From Gordionus sp. m RMFG-2023 (taxonomy: Eukaryota > Nematomorpha > Gordioida > Chordodea > Parachordodidae): 64,000 nucleotides of DNA. This document shows, one piece after another, positions 1-10,569 of this stretch. The notes beneath the pieces are model-generated. The model was not told where the DNA came from. It did no database searches and worked only from the letters and a program-made list of their open reading frames with translations. The DNA is taken from contig NC_088776.1 of NCBI RefSeq assembly GCF_954871325.1, positions 1,681,985-1,745,984 on the forward strand, given 5' to 3'. Each line of letters starts with the position of its first letter. The first letter of the stretch is position 1. A program made the translations under genes and the position numbers.

Positions 1-2237
1 TTTATAAAAAATTAAATTTTTAGATATATTCAATAATAAAGAAATATACATTAATAGTTGAATTATCTTTTATCTCATAATAAATCGTTTAAATCTTTTA
101 ATATAATTATATTTAAAGATATTAAAAATTAAATTATTTAATTCCAATAATATTAAATCCGCAAGTTGGCGTGTATTATTATAAAATACTATTATAAAAA
201 AATATAATCATTTAAAAATGTTATATATCAGAATTTACTCCTAAAACATTAAAGATTCATTTTAATAAGCTGAATTATCATAATACGCATGGTGGAGGGC
301 TATGCATAATATTTAAAACAAAATCATGTTGGTAAAGTATATTGTTAATATTACTATATAAAATATTATTTTGTGTCAAATGATATTCAATAATACCAAG
401 TTACTATTTAAAATTAAATATTATTTATCTTGATTTATCTAAATATTAAAGTAAATGATTAATTTATATTTATATAATTAGAATCATATTTATATAAATA
501 TTTCACATGATGCCATTCATTCATTTACCTTTTTTTACCTCAATAGCATTAAATTTTTTTCTAGTCGTCATATATCTTAATATATTCATTCAGAAATGGA
601 TAATCACGTAAGAAAATATTTATATTACATGGGTGGGTCCTTAAGCATCTAGATACAGATGTGAAAAAATTAATCATAGATACAGATACTAGTATTTTTT
701 TTAAAATATCAAAATAAAATTAGAATAGTTTATTAAATATAGTTTTTACTATTTATTTGTGAAGAACATAACATATTCATTTAGTAAGAATGAATATTTA
801 CAATAATTAATAAAATATTTAATGATGAGTTAATATATCAGGCATTTTAATATCAGTAATATTCTTATAGATAGGGAAGGGAGACTAGTATTTTTAATGG
901 GAGTTGAAATATTAATTTGTAAAATAGTATTTAAAATAGATTTAATATTTTATAAGATTAAAAGTTTGATGGAAGCCAATAAATAAGTTTTTAAATATTT
1001 TATCACATAATACTTTATTACTGAATTTTATATTTTTCTAACATGTATTTATATCAATTCACAATCAATTAACCTAAAAATGTTAATGCTAAAAATGGTT
1101 AATTTAATAATAATAACAAAATAATGTATGAATGTATATAAAAAACAAATTTAATGATTCTAAATATTGTCCATCTCTAACAAAGATAATCAAAATTTTC
1201 AAATAATTTAGTATTAGACCTTTGCCATTTTGCCATACATAGCATTTTAACAAGACTAAATAACCTTTCAATTGAAGCTGATGAAGATATTACAGTATTA
1301 TATTTATAAAAAAATTTCCTTAATGGAAAGATAATAATTAAGCATTTATAATGTATTTCAACTTTCTCATAATATAATTTATAACCTCCAGTTTAATGTT
1401 AATGTTATTATTGAACTCAGCAACACCCTATTCATGGTCATTTAAACAATCAAATTATATTACTATAATGATTAACTTCACAAAACAAAATTTATAGAAA
1501 AAGAAATACATAGACGCTTAACTTACCAACAATTCTCATTAGATATTAGCTTACGTTAAAACCCCAAGTTATTATATCTCAGAATAGCAAATCAAAGTCT
1601 TTAGAAATCAACTGAAAATTCGAAGAAATACACCTAACCCTCCCCCCTCTACATTCTTTACTAAAAACCAATATATCATTTTACAAATAAAATTTAACGT
1701 CATTTAAAATATCCGGAATTCCTTATCTAAATTATACTTTTCCCCTAAAAATGGTAAATCTATATACATTTTTATGCTAGGTGAAAATAATCTACAAACA
1801 TTATATGTTCGATAAAATTTTTCTGTGATATCTTATTCATTTATTGTAATAATGGCAATAAAAACAAATTGGCTATTTAGGAAAAATATCAATAGAAAGT
1901 ATGCAAAAATTATTTAAAAAAATTAATTTATCTTATTTTAACCATTAAAATGTAATCATATGTTGTTTATAAAAACCTATATTTGTTCTTGCATTTTTTC
2001 GAATGATAGATAATATATTGAATTTAGCTTATTTTTTAAGTAATAATACAATATTAGAATATAATAAAACAAAAAATAATTTTAAATTTTTTTATAAAAT
2101 AATAATACGCCATCTTGCGGATTTAATATTATTGAAATTTAAAATTTAATTATTAATGTTATGAGATAAAAGATAATTCAACTATTAATGTATATTTCTT
2201 TATTATTGAATATATCTAAAAATTTAATTTTTTATAA
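1..2237. mobile_element. Non-autonomous TIR DNA element, left end at window edge
   Basis: The first ~80 bases recur as an essentially exact reverse complement at about 2160-2237. A second block (about 145-175, containing ATCCGCAAGTTGGCGT) recurs inverted at about 2100-2130 with small differences. The arms therefore form terminal inverted repeats of roughly 140-200 bp around a ~1.9 kb A+T-rich interior. No transposase frame is visible inside, so this looks non-autonomous or decayed. A short TCTAGATACAG-type motif at about 645-690 resembles the miniature element near 52.8 kb. The outer left end and any target-site duplication cannot be seen because the window starts inside or at the repeat. Confidence 0.7.
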
Positions 2238-2340
2238 GTTATTTATATCATAGGAAAATGGATCTCACTACAAATAAAAGATAATATATAAAAAATTTTA
2301 TTTTAAGCATTCGCAGTCTACCTTAGCATTCGCAGTTTAG

Positions 2341-5091
2341 TCAAACCCAATTATTACACTGGATTATTATATAATATATAGCTCTGGAACCACGAACAAT
2401 AAATGGTCAGGTGTGGCCTTCCTTATCAAAAATAAGCTCAAAAAATACATTATAAAATTTGTCCCTATAACCGAAAGAATTGCTGTACTATACCTGAACA
2501 CCGCCTACAAACCCACCATCCTCCTCAATGTTTACGTCCCCCCTAAACTCACAGAAAGAATGTTATTCCTAGAACATCTAGATAATGTGATAAGCTCCTT
2601 ACCAAAAAGATACAATATCATAGCTATGGGAGACTTCAATACTAAGATAGGCCACGACATAACATACAAAGTAAGCAATACTATAGGCCACACAACAGTA
2701 TATAACAGCAACGATAAAGATGGGAAAAAACTACTCCAAATATGTTTTGATAACAACCTAAAAATTGAAAACACGTTCTTCAAACATAAACCTCCTCACC
2801 TCATAACCTTCTCAAGAGGCGGCCACTCCTCCCAAATTGATTTCTTCCTATCCAATATCCATAGCTGGTTTGCAGATGTAAAGGCTATCCTAAACATAAA
2901 TATATCAGATCACAAACTGATCAAAGCGCATATAATAATACGTAGTGATGAATGGAGAAACAATAATACCAGGCGCATCCATAGCACAATACGTACAACG
3001 CCAGAACAACCTACCAAATGGCACTTCACTAATATTAACAAAACAACCTATAATGAAACAATATGCTCAGGCCTAGCTAGGATTATTCAGCTCTTCCCTA
3101 CCAAACCATTAGAAGAATGTTGGTCAGACTTCAAAAGTGCGATTTTCCATGCATATAATAATCTCAACCACAGCCAAATACCAAAAAGAGAATGGCTCTC
3201 AGCAAATACAAAAAACTTAATCCTATCGATAAAAAATGATAGAAGCCGCAATTTAGAACTATGGAAACGCATTCAGAGATTACTACGTAGCGATCGTAGG
3301 ATTTTCCTAGCAAAGAAAGCTGAAGAAATAGAAATAGATATGAGGAACAACAAAACTCACGCCTACAAAAAGCTCAAACACTTCTGCAAACCAGCATGCT
3401 TTAAGAAATTACCAATACTTACTTTACAAGGAGGTAACAAATATACAGACCCTCAGGAGCAAATGGCCATCTGGACAGACTTCTATATGTCAGCCTTTGA
3501 GTCCAGGATCCCTTCCAAGATAGTAAGCCCCCAACGGACAATCTTGCCATTATCCCACTCTGATTTCTCCCTCACAGAAATTAACAGAGCCATAAACAAA
3601 CTAAAAAACAATAGAGCCCCTGGCTCTGATGGGATCAGAAATGAACACATGAAAGCCGCTCCAGAGAGCATTTCCAAATATCTATTAGCCATATTCACCA
3701 AAGATGATTGGAATAAATTCACAATCTGCAACTTCCCCAAGAAACTTCATCCTTCATCTTTCGCAGACTACAGGGCCATTGCTCTCACCTCCACAGTCTC
3801 AAAGGTGTTCATGGTGCTCCTGAAGAACAGAATTCTTGATTCTACCAAAAACCTCCTTTCAAGTAATATTTGCGCATACAGACCAAATAAGAACATCAAT
3901 GAACCCATCCTAGCTCTTAAAATCTATCTACAGAAGTGTTTTAGATATAAACTTCCTTTTATATTTACTTTCATAGACTACAGCAAAGCCTTCGACAACG
4001 TGAAACACAATGCCCTCTGGGAGACTCTAGAAGATTGCAATATCGATCCAAACATAATTAAAATTTTGAAGTACCATTACAATAACTCTTGGGCCAAATT
4101 ACAGCTAGGCCAAACTTTCTCACCTTACTTCAAGATTAAAAGAGGGGTAAAACAAGGCTGTGTACTATCACCTATTTTGTTCAATATAATCATAAACAAA
4201 ATTATAAAGGAAACCACGAGCACCATGAACCTAGTTGATATATCATCAAACAATAATAATATCAATCACCTAAGAATCATCTCATACGCAGATGATCTAG
4301 TTTTAATCACCAAATCAAGAGATGAGACAATAGACTTACTTACAAGTCTATGCTTTCATAGCAGCAAAGTAGGTTTAACCATCAACTTTAATAAAACTTT
4401 TATTATGCCATCCCCAGAGGCGTCTATAAATAACTTAACATTTGAGGGAAATGAAATTAAAATAGTTAACAATTTTAAATATCTTGGCGTACTTATCGAT
4501 AATAAAGGAAATATCAGCGGTGAAATCGAAGCCCGACTAAAAAACGCCAAAATAACCTTTATGAAATATTACAAACTATGGACAGCAAGAGAGATCTCAG
4601 TCAAAACAAGGCTCCGAATTTTTAACGCCACAGTCATTCCAGTCCTCCTCTACGGCAGCGACACTTGGGAAATAAATAAATCTCAGACAAAGAAAATACA
4701 AGTTTTCGTAAACCGCTGTCTGCGCCAGCTCAACGGTATTTTCTATCCAAGAATAATTTCGAATGCCAGCCTATGGCGAATCTCAAAAAATGTCCCGATC
4801 GAGACTACTCTCAAAAAAAGGCACATTCAACTCTTTGGTCACACCATCAGAAACTTCAGACAAAACATAGTCCATGAAGCTATAATCTGGCTCGAGTCTC
4901 ATGAAGGTAAAACATACGGTAAATACAAGTCATATTGGCTATACAGAACGATAAAAGAAATCATAAGCCTAAATCTGACGATGGAACAATTCATACGTCT
5001 AAACAATAATAAAAGCTCAATAAAAAAGCTTCTAAAAATCAAATCGGGCTACCTGCTCCCTCCAAATCTCTTAGCCCCCCCAGCAACATAA
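2341..5091 (+). CDS. APE-type LINE ORF2-like protein (endonuclease + reverse transcriptase), 5'-truncated
   Basis: A single open frame of 917 codons, with no upstream ATG at its beginning, encodes a non-LTR retrotransposon polyprotein. It would nick target DNA and prime reverse transcription there. The endonuclease part shows GDFNTKIG (near residue 73 counted from 2413), QIDFFLSN and the terminal SDHKL motif. The reverse transcriptase shows APGSDGIRNEH, FIDYSKAFDNV, GVKQGCVLSP, the catalytic SYADD (Y625-A-D-D) and KYLGVLI. The C-terminal region has RHIQLFGHTIRN, typical of this group. The frame enters at SSGTTNNKWSGVAFLI, so the first part of the endonuclease is missing, as expected of 5' truncation. 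No internal stop or frameshift interrupts it and its G+C is higher than the flanks, both suggesting recent insertion. It resembles RTE/CR1-like elements annotated as craniofacial development protein 2-like; the exact clade is not settled. Confidence 0.93.
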   Translation, partial: SNPIITLDYYIIYSSGTTNNKWSGVAFLIKNKLKKYIIKFVPITERIAVLYLNTAYKPTILLNVYVPPKLTERMLFLEHLDNVISSLPKRYNIIAMGDFNTKIGHDITYKVSNTIGHTTVYNSNDKDGKKLLQICFDNNLKIENTFFKHKPPHLITFSRGGHSSQIDFFLSNIHSWFADVKAILNINISDHKLIKAHIIIRSDEWRNNNTRRIHSTIRTTPEQPTKWHFTNINKTTYNETICSGLARIIQLFPTKPLEECWSDFKSAIFHAYNNLNHSQIPKREWLSANTKNLILSIKNDRSRNLELWKRIQRLLRSDRRIFLAKKAEEIEIDMRNNKTHAYKKLKHFCKPACFKKLPILTLQGGNKYTDPQEQMAIWTDFYMSAFESRIPSKIVSPQRTILPLSHSDFSLTEINRAINKLKNNRAPGSDGIRNEHMKAAPESISKYLLAIFTKDDWNKFTICNFPKKLHPSSFADYRAIALTSTVSKVFMVLLKNRILDSTKNLLSSNICAYRPNKNINEPILALKIYLQKCFRYKLPFIFTFIDYSKAFDNVKHNALWETLEDCNIDPNIIKILKYHYNNSWAKLQLGQTFSPYFKIKRGVKQGCVLSPILFNIIINKIIKETTSTMNLVDISSNNNNINHLRIISYADDLVLITKSRDETIDLLTSLCFHSSKVGLTINFNKTFIMPSPEASINNLTFEGNEIKIVNNFKYLGVLIDNKGNISGEIEARLKNAKITFMKYYKLWTAREISVKTRLRIFNATVIPVLLYGSDTWEINKSQTKKIQVFVNRCLRQLNGIFYPRIISNASLWRISKNVPIETTLKKRHIQLFGHTIRNFRQNIVHEAIIWLESHEGKTYGKYKSYWLYRTIKEIISLNLTMEQFIRLNNNKSSIKKLLKIKSGYLLPPNLLAPPAT

Positions 5092-5315
5092 GCACCACTT
5101 TCCTCCCGCCATGGTAAACATACATTTATCTATTTGTTTATAAAACTCTTCATGTACCTAACCTTGATATAATTATCCAAAATATACTTAACTCACTAAT
5201 CTAATATTCTTAAATAGTAAGGCAGATTTATTTAAAAAATATATCATATTTATATTAAATAAACAAATTCAATATAGACCATAAACTTAAAATTTACCAA
5301 TACCCCTCCCTATAA
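5092..5315 (+). other. Probable LINE 3' flank
   Basis: Sequence after the LINE stop codon is A+T-rich, without a reading frame, a clear poly(A) tail or a tail microsatellite. It is probably the 3' untranslated part of the LINE followed by old genomic sequence. The boundary is not visible. Confidence 0.35.
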
Positions 5316-5316
5316 T

Positions 5317-5520
5317 TTACATTTTACTTAATCGGGTACGGGCTTTTCTCTCTCTTCTTATTTCCCGTAGGCGTTTAAGCAAGTGGTTTCGCCTCTTGCG
5401 CGCACAGGTAACTGCAGCCTGCCCAAGAACTGTGGATGGGCTCATCTCATAGGTTACCCCCAAATTTCTTAACCCAATTAGATGGGATGAGATAGTCCAA
5501 GCGTAGCTCTGCTGTTTCAT
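5317..5520 (-). CDS. Unrecognised GC-rich 67-codon frame
   Basis: A 67-codon frame with ATG and stop lies in a block that is clearly richer in G+C than everything around it. The predicted peptide has a mixed N-terminal half and a strongly basic C-terminal half (many R and K, for example RKRRNHLLKRLREIRRER), which could be a nucleic-acid-binding helix. I do not recognise the family. It could be an exon, a gene fragment carried by an element, or part of a structured RNA. Its position just beyond the LINE may be coincidental. Confidence 0.3.
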   Translation of the reverse strand: MKQQSYAWTISSHLIGLRNLGVTYEMSPSTVLGQAAVTCARKRRNHLLKRLREIRRERKARTRLSKM

Positions 5521-6133
5521 ATAGCTATAAAGGGTAATTGCGCTTATTATGACGTATGACGTATTATATAATATAGATATATTTTTCGTTATTTTATTGT
5601 AAATACAAATAGAAAAATAAATATTTTTTGATCTTTTATTATGTAAATAAAATATACATTAAATAAAGATTTCACAGTCATTTTCGAAACTTTAATATAA
5701 GAAAGGTAAATTTGATAGAAAATAAAATAAACAATGAAGAAATAAGTTAAAAATGATCATATGAAAAAAGTGTTTATAAAAAGTTTCATATTATATTTTA
5801 TTTATTTTGTTATTTTTTTATAATTTTTATTTTTTTAATTATTTTAAATAATAATTTTTCTCCAAGATAAAAAAAAAATAACTTAAAATATTTTTATTCT
5901 TATAATTATCGTCTAGCTGGCACCAAAGGGGAGGGGAATAATTTTTTTTTTTGGATATAAAATTCATTGTTTTTTAAATAATTTTTTTTTGTACCAAGAC
6001 ATGGGAGGGGGGGGGAGGGTATTTTAATTTTAATTTAAGAAAAAATATTAATTTTTAGAATATTGTGATATAATAAAAAGATTAATTTTAAGAATAGTAT
6101 TGTAATTGTAAAATTTTAAATCAAGATTTAAAT

Positions 6134-6510
6134 CAGAGGAAGGTACCATTTGCAAGGTCCTGCCGGGTTTTTTTTAAAAAAAATCGGATTTGGGCTGGGT
6201 GGGGCCGAATATATTTTAAGAAAATTCGGGCCGGGTAGGGTGGGCCTTAGAAATTTTTTTTATATAAATTTATCAATTTTTATGATTAATTTTTTATGTA
6301 AAATATAAATATTTTATTTATAGAAGCGCTAGATTACCACATAATAAATATCGTTTAATTAGAGAAATTATATAAATCAATTTTCTGTATTTAAATTAAT
6401 TCGAGCCGGGCCGGTAAATATTTTTTAAAAAAATTTCGTTCGGTCCGGGGTAAACTTTTTTAAAAATATTTCTGGCCGGGCCTGAAAAATTAGGCCCGAT
6501 GCAGATCACT
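6134..6510. mobile_element. GC-rich miniature element (GGCCGGGC family), copy 1
   Basis: Blocks of GGGCCGGGTAGGGTGGGCC and GCCGGGCCGG stand out of A+T-rich DNA. The block begins near CAGAGG and ends at GATGCAGATCACT. The same end motif (GCAGATCTCTG) closes two further copies near 39.6 and 45.5 kb, so this is a dispersed family. The 45.5 kb copy has clear inverted ends. This copy is the longest and most decayed. No coding capacity is seen. Confidence 0.55.
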
Positions 6511-7029
6511 TATTCAAAGCTGTTATTTGAATATTTTGTTATACAATGTTATAACCTTCTTATAGCAATTATATTGAAGTCAATATAATTGCAAAATATT
6601 AGAAGTTAAATTACATAATTATAAAATAGTATAGGGGGACTAGGGTTAGGTAAACCCCGAGGCTTGGAAAACCATTTAATCTAATTTTAAAGTTAAATAA
6701 ACCAGAAGGTTAAAATTTTATCCTAATATAGTTTTCATTAATAAATGATTGCTAAAATTTTTATTTAGTAATAAAATTTTGTAAAATTTTTAAAAGATTT
6801 TTACATAACAGAATTTTAATTTTTATTAAAATATATAATAATTTATATATTTTAAATTTTATTGAAAAGTTTATAAACTCTTCTATAAATTGAATAAGTT
6901 TTATGAGTATTTATGAAATCTAGATATTATTTCAATCATGATTTGTCAATTTAGAGCTAGCGAGGTTAGCGAAACCATACACGTCAATTATGGCAGTTAA
7001 TAATAACGGGCGTGGACTAAAGTTAGCTC

Positions 7030-7375
7030 GTTTCAGCAAAAAAGTTGAAAAATAAATATTATGACTTGTCATTTTTCTATGGTACATCTTCACTGAAATT
7101 TTATTTTAACATCTTTACAATATATATTTTTACCTATTTACTTATAAAAAATTAAAAAAAGTTAAAAAATAACGATTATGACAATTGTCACTTTTCTATG
7201 GTACATCTTCACTGAAATTTTATATTAACATCTTTACAATATATATATTTACCTATTTACTTTAAAAAAATTCAAAAAAGTTAAAAAATAACGATTATGA
7301 CAATTGTCACTTTTCTATGGTACATCTTCACTGAAATTTTATTTTAACATTTTTACAATATATATTATTACCTAT
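7030..7375. repeat. Tandem repeat, ~119-bp unit, about 2.8 copies
   Basis: The string GGTACATCTTCACTGAAATT recurs at 7081, 7200 and 7319, a constant spacing of 119 bp, with the flanking bases of the unit also conserved. The copies differ at only a few positions. No open frame spans the units. Confidence 0.9.
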
Positions 7376-7693
7376 ATGCTGACTAAATAGATCAACTTTC
7401 GACTAAATTAGTCGTTTTAGTCGACTAAATTAGTTGTTTTAGTCGACTATATTAGTCGTTTTAGTCGTTTTAGTCGACTAAATTAGTCGTTTTAGTCGAC
7501 TAAATTAGTCGTTTTAGTCGACTATATTAGTCGTTTTAGTCGACTATATTAGTCGTTTTAGTCGACTATATTAGTCGCTTTAGTCGACCAAATTAGTCGA
7601 CTAATAGACTAATTTAGTCGCTAAAGTTTTTAGTCGATTTTCATGACTACGACTATTAGTCGTAGTTATGGAAATCGACTAATTAACAACACT
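7376..7693. mobile_element. hAT-like miniature element made of TTTAGTCGACTA repeats
   Basis: A ~300 bp block consists of degenerate palindromic TTAGTCGTTTTAGTCGACTA units. It ends with ATTAACAACACTA, the reverse complement of the TAGTGTTGTTAAT end typical of hAT-like miniature elements. Similar TAGTGTTG ends bound other miniature elements in this window. The left end is blurred by the preceding tandem repeat. Confidence 0.6.
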
Positions 7694-8166
7694 ACCCCTC
7701 ATCATCATTTACTTAGCTTAACACAAACATATATCTCGAAATCTTTATTCTTCATTTATAAATACAATTGTGTTTAAATTACCAAAAATTACATTAACAT
7801 AATTAATGAAATATATGTAGATGATCAATCGTTCTGCCATTTCTTGAAGCGCTAAAATGATCCTATCTTGCAAAAATTTAGAGCTAAACTTCAATGAATT
7901 ATTAAGTGCTAAAGATGCCTTAGTAACAAAAAAGAGACACTGTACAAGATATCCCCTAAATATTAAATGCTGGATGATCCCCTAATTATTAAATGCTGGA
8001 TGTCTTTTTGGATGGGCATAAAATTATAATTTAAAATTAGAAACTGGAGATTTAATTAACAATATTATTTCAAAAATTATTAGAATGTCATTTTATTCTT
8101 ATTCAATTTTATTTAAAAAAAATTTATCAACTTTAAGTAATGGACTCTAAAAATAAAAAGGCACAA
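7686..8166. repeat. Dispersed repeat shared with 47.8-48.25 kb (direct)
   Basis: From CCCCTCATCATCATTTACTT to AAAAAGGCACAAAAT this block matches 47796-48246 closely in the same orientation. It carries a small local duplication (TAAATGCTGGATG twice) that the other copy lacks. No coding frame is seen. It is probably part of a larger dispersed element. Confidence 0.8.
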
Positions 8167-8279
8167 AATCTCTTGATTTTAAATCCTTTACTGAGAACGA
8201 TTTAAATGATTTTGAAATTCAATTTAACCGGAAATGTATTCTAGCACGTGATTAGCACGTGTATTTACCCCATAAATTT

Positions 8280-9310
8280 CAGCCAATGACATTTTAGTAT
8301 TTTTTTTAATTTATATGAAAATCTTTTAATTCTATATCTAGCTATTTTTTTTTAACCAGAAATACATTCCAGCATGTATGAAATATCCACATTTGGCGAA
8401 TTTCAAATAAATCTTGCCAAGGACTTTAGAATTAGCTTTTTAGTTTTTTAATATTGGAATTTTTTTTATAAGGATTTTGCATATAAATTTCATAAAATAC
8501 CCCAAAAAAATAGTTATGGGCAAGAAATTATCTGGTATATATATGCTAGTATGCAACTCTATAAATTTTTTATGATTCTCGGCAAATGATGTGCAATTTG
8601 ATAGATATTTCCAAACCCCGCGAATTCCATATTAGTGTTGTATAAACGGCTCATTTTGAGCCGATTTTTAAAAACGGCTGATTCAATATTTCATCCAGAA
8701 AAATATTACTCAAGTCCGAATATTATGTTCATAGAAGGAACAAAGGTCTGATCATTTATTATCGAAATCTCGAGGCAAAGGGCAATATTTTTCTGGCTAA
8801 AATATTGAATTAGCCGTTTTTAACACGAATCCAAATACAATAATACATAATATGAAATTTTAAAACTCGAAAATTAAGAAAGAAAAAACTCGAATTTAAT
8901 TATTTATATTATTTTCAATTTTAAATGAAAGAATTTTTATAATATTTATATTTAATATAAGAAAAATATCGCGAGAATAGTAGTCCAATGAGAAGGAGGA
9001 TCTTGTGGAATCTGAGATTTTTCTTTCTAGAAAACGAATTCCCTTCTAATCCAAAATAAATCTTTTATTTAGTAGGATTTTAATAATTGTCATCTCGTTA
9101 TCTTAATGTAATATCCTTATCTACAAATTTTAATATAAATTTTAAAGTAACGGAGTTGTTGGAAAATATATCTAGACAAAGTATAATAATCATTTTTTTT
9201 TAAAAATATTTTAAAATGATAAAAACTATTTTATCATCATTATAAATTATATTTTAATCAGAAAAAAAAACCCAATTTCATTTTTGAAACTTGAACATAA
9301 AGCAATCCTT
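8280..9310. repeat. Copy of the large dispersed repeat D (D1, partial)
   Basis: This block follows the first kilobase of the repeat at 54.6-55.75 kb almost base by base, including the internal CGGCT miniature element (8635-8835) and the block around GAGAAGGAGGATCTTG. The later 4 kb of the repeat are absent here. See the entries at 46365 and 54590. Confidence 0.75.
8632..8840. mobile_element. CGGCT-family hAT-like miniature element
   Basis: It opens with TAGTGTTGTATAAACGGCTC and closes with AATTAGCCGTTTTTAACAC. The interior is CATCCAGAAAAATATTACTC and its near mirror TATTTTTCTGGCTAAAATATTG. Total length is about 200 bp and there is no coding capacity. Further copies lie at about 22.85, 32.83, 40.86, 43.91, 51.73, 55.11 and 58.85 kb. 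Confidence 0.7.
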
Positions 9311-10010
9311 ATACTATATACAAGTTCAGATTTATGTGTAGCAAGTGATGGTTGATATACGCATTCACAATAAATGTGATTAGCTCATTCAAATCATCTT
9401 AGTTGAGAATTTAACACGATTTATCTGATTCAAAATTTTGAAAATCAAATAGAAAAAATATAAATTATTGGCAAAAAAAAATCTACAGTGATGAACTGTT
9501 TTGGAGTGTTGTCGAAATGATAAAAATGTCAGATCTATAAGGTGTGACTAACGTTACAGTCTCAAGTTAAGAAATTTGCCAAGTATTTGTTTATTTTTTT
9601 AAAAAAAATAAGGAAAGTTGACCCCTAAGTGAACAAATCTTTTGACTAGCTTTCGATTAATTAATTAATATTTATATTGACACATTTAAAAACATTTCTG
9701 AAAATATATCTTATTACAATGAAAATGAATTTAAACGAACCTTGAAATTTAATATTTATATAGACCATTATTACGATTTAAGCGTGATAATTAACTGTAT
9801 TATAATTTCTTCCCTTAAAATCTGTAATGATCCCGTCTAGTTTTACTTATCCCTTATATAATAATAGAATTAAAATAATTGTAACTATGCAATATAAAAT
9901 TTATAATATATCCGAAAATTTAAAAATGATAATTTATTTAAAAAAAATTAATATAATAATCTAATATAATTTTATATAATTCAAAATATTAATAATTAAT
10001 AATTGGGATA
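9285..10010 (+). repeat. Repeat with a small decayed frame, inverted copy at 28.9-30.0 kb
   Basis: About 700 bp from AACATAAAGCAATCCTTATA onward match 28910-29530 plus 29895-30010 in inverted orientation. Within it a frame at about 9700-9840 reads FKRTLKFNIYIDHYYDLS and then stops; the inverted copy keeps this frame open for 89 codons. The family is unrecognised. It may be the end of an autonomous element. Confidence 0.7.
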
Positions 10011-10109
10011 TGGAATCTCGTGGGATTCGGTGGAATCTTTTTTTTAAATTAAAAAAAATATTTAAATATTTTAGCTTTATATAAAAATTTTAATATTTAG
10101 AGAATTTCT

Positions 10110-10569
10110 TAAGAATTTAATAAAATCTTTCTTTTCTTTCTTTCTTATTACTTTAAGTGATCTTTCTTTTCTTTCTTTCATTACTTTCCTAAAATTTTTT
10201 ATTTTAATATTTGGAGAATTTCTTATGAATTTAATAATCATCTGTCTGTATACATTTTAATACAATATTTCAATTTAATGAATAAAATTGACTCGTTTAT
10301 TACTATATTTCGATATTTTTATTTTGTATAAATTTCAATAATATATTTCAATTTATTTCGACAAAGGTTAAAAAAATCACTTAAACTTTAAAGATGGGGT
10401 ATATTTTACCCCTAATAAATACAAAATTTAAGATTTTATGCTAATTTTCCTAAAATTGCTTAGATTTTAAGACTATATTTCAATTTAATGAATAAAATTG
10501 AATTGACCCATTAATACTATATTTATTTAAAATAACATAAAAAAAACATTAAAAAAAAATAATATACCC
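10110..10569. other. Low-complexity CTTT-rich sequence leading into the satellite
   Basis: The stretch contains TTTCTTTCTTTC runs, a partial duplication (ATTTCAATTTAATGAATAAAATTGA occurs twice, given here only as a landmark near 10270 and 10475) and A+T-rich filler. No gene is seen. Confidence 0.5.
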
